Assembly: GCA_000733355.1 (NCBI GenBank) | Contig: JNVV01000054.1 | Coordinates: forward strand, 59,433-123,432 | DNA: 64,000 nucleotides | Source: Falciphora oryzae | Taxonomy: Eukaryota; Ascomycota; Sordariomycetes; Magnaporthales; Magnaporthaceae | Direction: 5' to 3' | Translations under genes and position numbers: made by a program | In this document: piece after piece, positions 57,956-64,000 of the stretch | Position numbering within the stretch: the stretch's first letter is position 1 | Layout: each line of letters begins with the position of its first letter | Notes under the pieces: model-generated | What the model saw: only the letters and a program-made list of their open reading frames with translations | What the model was told of the DNA's origin: nothing | Database searches by the model: none

Positions 57956-58689
57956 GTTAGCAAAACACGGCAACCCGCCAGGTTTCCGTGGATCCAGGTG
58001 GCTGTGATCAGCAGAATGTAGAACATTAATTCCTAGGGCATTTTGGCCAGGGGCTAGCGGTTTTTAAAGCCTAACCTTTAGCGGTAGCGCCCGGGGGCGC
58101 CACCGCTTCAGGGCAACCCGGTTGAGCGCATGCGCCGTAGCGTGCGCCGCTCCAGGGGTTGGCCGCCGCCATGAGCCGCCTTGACCGAGGTGTGTCTCCT
58201 ACGAGGCTGCATAACGGTTCACGCGACGACGGCCGGTTCAGATAAGGAACTCGCCGGGTCCCAGCGCCCGTTTTACGGGGGGCTGACCCGGGGTGCGCCC
58301 GCTGCAGCAAACCCCGTTTTTAGCTCCCGAGGGCGGTCCAGAGGGGAACTAACCACTGCCGCAGGCTGCCGTGGCAAACCCCACCCGCAGCACCCGAGGG
58401 CGGTCGAGGGGGGAAACTAACCACGGCGGGGGGTGCAGCGCTCACAGTGCTCGTCGGCGCCCTGAGACGCCTGTAGACCGTTGCGCGTTGCACCTCACCC
58501 GCTGAGATCGGGGTTTTGCGCCCTTCGCCGGTCTCCCGGCTCCGGGCCCCCTCTCTTATATACCCACCGACATCGATCCCGCGGGTTTTCCGCCGTGGGG
58601 GGTTCCGGTGCCGCGGGGGGTTTTCCGAAAAATTATTTTGTATGGGGATTTTTAAAAATCGACCCACGGCCACCAAACCCATCTCCGCG
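57956..58689. other. spacer with a 67-bp direct repeat
   Basis: G+C-rich sequence with a duplicated unit (CCCGAGGGCGGTC near 58326 and 58393, period 67 bp, each followed by AACTAACCAC). No supported gene. Probably repeat remnants beside the LINE. Confidence 0.4.
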
Positions 58690-58791
58690 TTAGGCCTCCA
58701 AAATTGACTTGGCCCTCGACGCCGTACTCCGCCGGAGGCTCCTCCGGAGGCTACTGGACCAAGGGTGGGACCCAACGCTGGTACGATGGGT

Positions 58792-59354
58792 GTAACAAGC
58801 TGCGACGGTCTTGGGCAGTGTCACGCCTGTAAGGGGGTTCTCTCAAGGAGATCTCAAAGGTCCAGCGGTTCAACAGTCGTATTCTTGCAGGGGCTCAACA
58901 GGTCTGTGGGGTGGGTAAAAAGGAAAAACGATAGCTTGGCCTTCAAACTCCATTTACAAGGGGTCCTTTGGCCCCTTTTTATACACGATACTCCAGCTGT
59001 CCTTCGGCTGCCGTCGGCACGCCTTTTCCTCCGTGGCATCCGTTCGGCCCCTTCTTATACACGGCCTTCCATTTGTCCTTCGGCTGTCGTCGGTACGCCT
59101 CCTCCTCCGTGGCGTTTGTTCGGGACAGGACATGCTTTGTCCCCTTATCAGGGTTCAAAGCTTGAGTGCGCCTCAGCAGATTGAGTGTCCGTATCTGTGG
59201 AGGCCAGCCGTCGTGCGTGTTATAAAGTTAAACTCTCTTAAACAGCGCGTCACTCAGGGCTTGCGCCCCTCTAGCCGCCACCCGGAGTCCTCCCTTGAGG
59301 CCATCGGTGGTGGTGCGTAGGGCTGCTGATCGTGGTTCTGTGTGGGGTGTTACA
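58792..59354 (-). mobile_element. LTR family A, solo LTR with 5-bp target duplication
   Basis: The element is 563 bp with ends TGTAACA and TGTTACA, flanked by ATGGG at 58787-58791 and 59355-59359. It matches 24652-25181 in reverse, including the internal tandem unit (near 58970-59120) with CTTCGGCTGTCGTCGG. It lies inside the LINE reverse-transcriptase frame. Confidence 0.85.
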
Positions 59355-59624
59355 ATGGGTATCATCCTTCGCAAAGGATAGGCTGGTAAAAGTGCGTTTG
59401 GAAAACGCCACGGCTCTCCCCTTTCCCCCGGACTGCGGGCTTCCCCAAGGGTCACCTGCTTCGCCGGTCCTGTTTATGCTTTATATGGCCGAAACCCTAC
59501 CTAAAGCAAAAGCGGTAAGGTACGGATACGCGGACGATATAGGCATTTGCGTGACGGGCAACACCCCGGAGGAGTGCTCCCGCAAAGCAGGGGCAACGGC
59601 GACGGAAATCCTCCGTTGGGGCAG

Positions 59625-59759
59625 TGTAACAGCCCGTGTGGGTTGTGTGCGCTGCCCTTCCTTGATAAGCTGTGCAGACGGGCGATCCAAGCAGCAGCTT
59701 GGATTGAAGACCTTTTGGTTATTGGCTCAGTGGTATAAGGCCCGCGCCGCTGTGTTACA
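59625..59759. mobile_element. 135-bp LTR-like insertion with 5-bp target duplication
   Basis: Ends are TGTAACAGCCC and CTGTGTTACA (TG...CA, inverted TGTAACA), flanked by GGCAG at 59620-59624 and 59760-59764. It is unrelated in its centre to LTR family A. It sits inside the LINE frame just after the ILRWG segment. Too short to code; it may be a small solo LTR or TRIM-like element. Confidence 0.75.
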
Positions 59760-60599
59760 GGCAGGGCCAACCGGGTTGCTTTCGACCCAGAGAAGTGCGA
59801 GCTTATGCATTTCTCTAGGCGAAACCCCACAACCCCGGCGGTTACGGCGGAGGGCCTCACCATACAACAAGCTGCAGGAAGCCCTAGGAACCCTGCGACT
59901 TTACGATGGTTAAACGTCTTTTCGACCAAAGGCTTAACTACGGGCCCCACGTTAACAACAGGGCCGGAAAGACCCAAAGCGTTGCCAACCACCTCCGGAG
60001 GCTCACCTACTCCATGGGAGGGCTGCCGGCACATTCGGTTTATAAAGCCGTAACGATGGTTATTATCCCAACGGCACTGTACGGGCCCAAAGTGTGGTAT
60101 AAGGGCAAAACTAAATCACACCCGTACAAGCCAGCACAACAACAACGCATACACTAGAGCTATTTAATCCAATGGATCGATAAGGCTTTAACAGCGTCCC
60201 TCCGGGCAGTGGTACCAGCGTGGAAAACCATACCGCTCAACGTCCTACATTACGAATCTGGCATCCCGGGGGCCGAGGCGCTTTTGGAACAAGCTCGCCT
60301 TCGTTTTGCGGCCGGTATTAATACGGTTCCGGAAAACCACCCCTTAGCCGCAGCGGCTAAACCGACCTATAACGTCCGAGGGCGCAGGTCGGGAAAGCCC
60401 GGTAGGCTTACTATCACGGCACCCAGGGGTTACGTGCCCTGGCCCTGCCAGGCCCTCTGCACGGGCCTCCCAGGCAGGGCCCCCGGCCCCAACCTATCCC
60501 GAATACCATCTTTTTGCTCCTTCAATTGTACTGCCCTTAACTGCTTTCACAAATTTTGGGTTGGATTCCCTAATGGGTTTGAGGCATACATTTAGCATG

Positions 60600-62423
60600 G
60601 CATAGGTGGCGGACGAGTTTCTGACAGCTTTGCGGGAAGGCAAAATGTACCCCAGAAGGGCTTGGGAAGATGTCGCTAAAACAGAATGTCGCTGAAACAA
60701 AACTGGTGAAATCAACCCTGCAGTACCCAAATGGAGCTGCTTCAGCGCGCGTAAAGCTTAAAGCACTAGCCGCATAGACAGCAGCGGTAGGATAAAGAAA
60801 ATAAAAAGATTGCAACAGTTTGGTTACTTTTTTCCCCGAAGGCGTTTGGAGGCTGGTGCAAAATGACAACTCAATCTCATTACAACTGGGTTGTGTATTA
60901 GTCAGCACGTCAGCCTGGGCTGACGTGCTGACTAACCGACGCTTGGTGATATTTATCGATCGATCGATGCTCGCGGTGTACCAAATGGCAGCTGAGCCGC
61001 TGAGCAGTGTCTAAGCACGGGATGGAAGGATGTTTGCCCCGGGCTTCTCGGGGCGTGACAGCAGGGGCTCGTTTTGGCCCGCGAGGACAGAGTCTGCGAT
61101 GTGGCGGCTCGGGCTAGACCTTAGAGCACCGCTTTGCCGTGGTGTACGGCCCTCAGGTCGTCGCCCACCGCGACGCCATCATTTTCATCCTCTCGTTTTC
61201 GTTTCCGTAGCGGAGGGGATAATGCGATAACGCTATGCCATTATCAGAAGAGGAGGATCACGGTGGGACTTTGGAATCGGCCCTGCCATCCAGGCTGCGC
61301 ACATGGTCCCACTCGAATATATACCTAAGTTATAAGCAAGCCGTAGCAGCCTGCGATGTGGGAATTGCGGGGGGGCTTGGGAACAAACATGGCACATTGA
61401 ACCGACCGTGATTAGGGTCAGATCTCATCTGCTCTGAAACGAGGCGGCAGGGCCCGAGGCGCCCGAAGGCCGAAGGTGTGGCTCCGGAGCCAGCGACGGC
61501 CGCCTGGGGCGCTTTTGATCCCGATTCCTCTGAATTTCTCCAAGTACAAAAACATATGAGGGCCGAACTAGTACTCAGGTGGGTGACCACTGGGGAATCC
61601 TCGGTGTTGTATGTTTTTGTCCGTTGTATCCAGGCTTTTTTTTGTTCCCATCACTTGCATCGCGCCCAATCGAACTTCGGAACAGCCGCGACCGCATTTC
61701 CAACTCCCCAGCGTCTTCCAAACGGCATCAAACGCAGACTTTTATGTTCCAACATGCATACTCTCGCCATTGCCTTGGCCGGCGCTTAGTGCAGCACCCA
61801 CCCACTACGTCACGGGCGTCCCCAAGCTGCACGCCATGGGCATGGTCACTCCCGGCAAGCCGCCCAAGGCGCCTGATAACGATATTGTCGATAGCAGAGG
61901 ATATGGGTAGTCTCTCCTCACGCACGCTCATCTTTCCAACTTCCCTCAGTCCGAAACAGGGTTTCTAAGGGAACGTGCTTTTTGGGGACTGGACAGGGGC
62001 CTACCTCGTGGGAGGGTGTAGCTGGGATCACGAGCTCGCCAAAACTTTAGAAAACTCCATTGGATAGTCCTGCCGTTGTCAGAATTGGCCAGCCAGGCTT
62101 ATCGTTCAAACAGTTCATCCGCATCTAAAAGCCCAGCCTCCTGGAGACGCAGGAATCGTCTCCGAGTAGAATCGAGATCGAGGGGTTCGTTGTAGTGAAT
62201 TTATAGTGGTCATATCCACCAAACGGTATCTTGGTATTAGCCCAATGTGCAACCCCCGTCTTGTCTGTTCCCCGAAGTCAGTGCTCTGCATGCACAAACG
62301 GACCTGCCCCACGCTGTCATGACATCACGCCAACTGTGGACTTCTCTATTTGTGTTCAGGGTCTCCCGGTGGCCTGCCAAAAAGGCTGGGTTGTCAAATA
62401 CCAAGTCCCAACCGGGAAGAACA
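60600..62423. other. spacer without a supported gene
   Basis: The LINE remnant grades into sequence with only short open frames. An ATCGATCGATCGATG stretch lies near 60954-60968, and the palindromic AGTCAGCACGTCAGCCTGG/CTGACGTGCTGACT lies at about 60899-60933. No gene could be defended. Confidence 0.4.
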
Positions 62424-63702
62424 CTAGCTGGTGGCCGAAGTAGCCACTGGTGCCGTCCCGGAGACCGTCACGATCACAGTCTCGTCGCACCGCCCAAACT
62501 CGGCTTGGCTAGCAGCACAAAGCAGCCCTGTTAGCACCGCTTGACAAGGCCTTGCCACTGTAAAGACACTAGGAGGGGGGCCTGCCAGCTTACCATCCGG
62601 CTACCGAGGAGCAGTCCGACTCTGAAAAGCCGCAGTACCCGGCCGAGTTACAGCAGTACCCGTAGTACATGGGCTCGGTGCCAGTGCACTTGAACTTGTT
62701 CACATAGCCGCAAGTCCTGTCTAGGCTTGGGCTTCCAGGCGAAGGGAGAGGGGTCGGTGGTGTCGTGCTGCGTCGTCGAAAGTCCGGTCAGGCCTCGTAC
62801 GCTTTTGGTCCGGCGTGGTGAAGACTGTACTTACCTCGTGGTTATGGTGGAAGACGAAGGCAGGTTGCCGATACAATCACCGGATTGACATCCTGCCCCG
62901 CATTCTGCCAATGTGCTGCCGCAGCGCCCCGAGGCGCTACAGCACTTGCCAAAGGGGCCGCCACATATCAAAAAGTCGTTATCCTCGCCGCAGCGGCCGT
63001 CTGTTGAATAGCCGAGGCCGGGGCATATGCCTCTTTAACAGAAGCCGGGCAAACAGAAGTTCCTATTAACGGGCATGTCCTTGTCAGCGCCGACTGCCAG
63101 TCATGATTCTGAGATGGAATGAGGTCGGGTCTTACTGTGCTCTTCCGCATTTTGTTTTGCCGACGGGAACAAGTCAGCTGGTTGGTTCTTCCATGGACGT
63201 CTCCAATTTCCAATAACACATAAAAAGGACTTTTTTTTCGAGGCTTACTTTCCCTGCCTTCCGCAGCAGTCACCGAATGTGGAGCCCACGTAGGTGACGT
63301 TGCGGTTCAGATGGCCGCATGTGCCGTCAGTTGATGGAGGAAGGACACGCTTTGAAAGCAGGTCCAAATCAGACCGTTAGTGAGTCCACCGGAGAGACCA
63401 AAAGCGGCCTGTGGGAGGACATGTTCTCACCCTTTCTCAAGCAATAGGTCGAGCCCGGCACGAAGCCGCTGCAGTCCACGCCGACCAGAGGGTTCAACCT
63501 GAGCAGCTCGGGTAAAGTTATATTGTAATCGGCGAGGAAGGAGCTGCAGGCAGTCCACAAGTAGGTCTTTATGGGCAAACGGCAAACGGCAGTCGTCGTT
63601 TTAACGTTGTACAAGCAGCGGGTAACCGACGACAGAGGCCGCGCCCACGACGACGGGAAGCGCCAGCAGCATGCAGGCCGACCTCCCCACGGAAAGCTTC
63701 AT
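62424..63702 (-). pseudogene. secreted LysM plus CBM18 chitin-binding protein, probably decayed
   Basis: The ATG at 63702 opens a signal peptide (MKLSVGRSACMLLALPVVVG). A LysM-like stretch ending LNPLVGVDCSGFVPGSTYC follows near 63540-63440, but in another frame. Three hevein-type chitin-binding modules (CBM18) are visible. One is around 63335-63250 (STFGDCCGRQGK), one around 63000-62850 (CGGPFGKCCSASGRCGS) and one split between 62767-62594 and 62508-62424 (YGYCCNSAGYCGF, then CQAEFGRCDE). The last two introns are clean: 62834-62768 with a GTAAGT donor and 62593-62509 with GTAAGC. The frame shift after the signal peptide, an unclear LysM/CBM18 junction and an in-frame TAA near 63036 suggest decay. 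A multi-exon active gene with sequence errors is possible. Confidence 0.55.
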
Positions 63703-64000
63703 GTTGCTGGTGAATCTTTGGTAGGATATGACCGGATTGAGGGTGAGGACCTGCGGCAGGGCGAGCTTGGATTCAGGTCTTTTGAGCGAGCGGGAGAGCC
63801 CAGCGCTGGAGTGATATTTCCAGCCGTGGGGAACCGCGAGCAACCTCTAGTAAAGCCTTTCCGTCGCTTGAGGACATGGGAGCCATCAGGGTCGCATGAA
63901 TGTGGGACGTTCGCGAGCTATTGATGCATGGCTTTTGTTTTTGCGGCGCATTCGAAGGCGGCGGATATTGTTCGAATGCCTTCCCCTGACGGCCACGGAA

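Larger units (their letters stand above)
58690..60480 (+). mobile_element. Tad-type LINE fragment (reverse transcriptase), disrupted
   Basis: A 5'-truncated non-LTR retrotransposon. Once the two insertions are set aside, pieces read in order: DLALDAVLRRRLLRRLLDQGW (58705 on), the palm motif GLPQGSPASPVLF (59437 on) and the catalytic YGYADDIGI (59524 on). Then come NRVAFDPEKCELMHFSRRN, the thumb-region segment YGPHVNNRAGKTQ, and a tail with LHYESGIPGAEALLEQARLR. A TAG at 60155-60157 interrupts the tail. Motif order and spacing suit the I/Tad1 group of fungal LINEs; the endonuclease and most of the RNase H are absent. It is non-functional. Confidence 0.8.

Noticed and set aside
1..64000. tRNA, rRNA genes and CRISPR arrays
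   Set aside because: I scanned for tRNA-like cloverleaf boxes, rRNA sequence and regularly spaced direct repeats by eye and found none I could support; the tandem repeats present are coding TPR units or transposon parts.

Overview
The window is eukaryotic DNA from a filamentous ascomycete (Pezizomycotina, probably Sordariomycetes). The evidence is short introns of 50-100 nt with GTRNGT donors and CTRAC-type branch points, T-rich leaders, and families typical of these fungi: CFEM seven-helix receptor, psi-factor oxygenase, LysM proteins, NACHT-ankyrin, TPR-CHAT, Helitron and Tad-type LINE. The genus cannot be decided from sequence alone.

Layout. 1-18.4 kb is mostly ordinary gene space: a fringe-like glycosyltransferase (+), a TBC1D12/14-like protein (+), a DUF2470 membrane protein (-), a CorA-like transporter (-), an OTT_1508-type deaminase-like protein (+) and a six-cysteine-pair CFEM receptor-like protein (-). 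From about 19.4 kb the window becomes accessory. There is a NACHT-ankyrin pseudogene cut by a TA-flanked MITE, a DUF7924 pseudogene, nested LTR fragments around a DUF7730-like gene, and an F-box/ankyrin gene with a small assembly gap. Next come a five-LysM secreted protein and a very long open frame that joins a trypsin-like His-Asp-Cys module to a complete dioxygenase-P450 fatty-acid oxygenase. That frame is divergent from a two-exon membrane protein. 43.4-53.5 kb holds a decayed Helitron (Rep and Pif1 helicase on the minus strand) with an intact companion gene on the plus strand. 54-64 kb has a solo LTR, a TPR-CHAT pseudogene with near-identical 45-residue repeats, a Tad-type LINE carrying two separate LTR-like insertions, and a decayed LysM/CBM18 gene.

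How it fits together. Several accessory genes belong to families linked to fungal self/non-self recognition or regulated cell death (NACHT-ankyrin, TPR-CHAT, trypsin-like module, F-box/ankyrin) or to host or mycoparasite contact (LysM, CBM18, CFEM receptor, oxylipin synthase). Most in-frame stops in the broken genes are what CpA to TpA change would give, as in repeat-induced point mutation (RIP). Three insertions (the MITE and both LTR-like elements in the LINE) leave an open frame when removed in silico with one target-site copy. The best candidate for an undescribed arrangement is the protease-like/dioxygenase/P450 fusion at 33904-39122 with its divergent membrane-protein neighbour.
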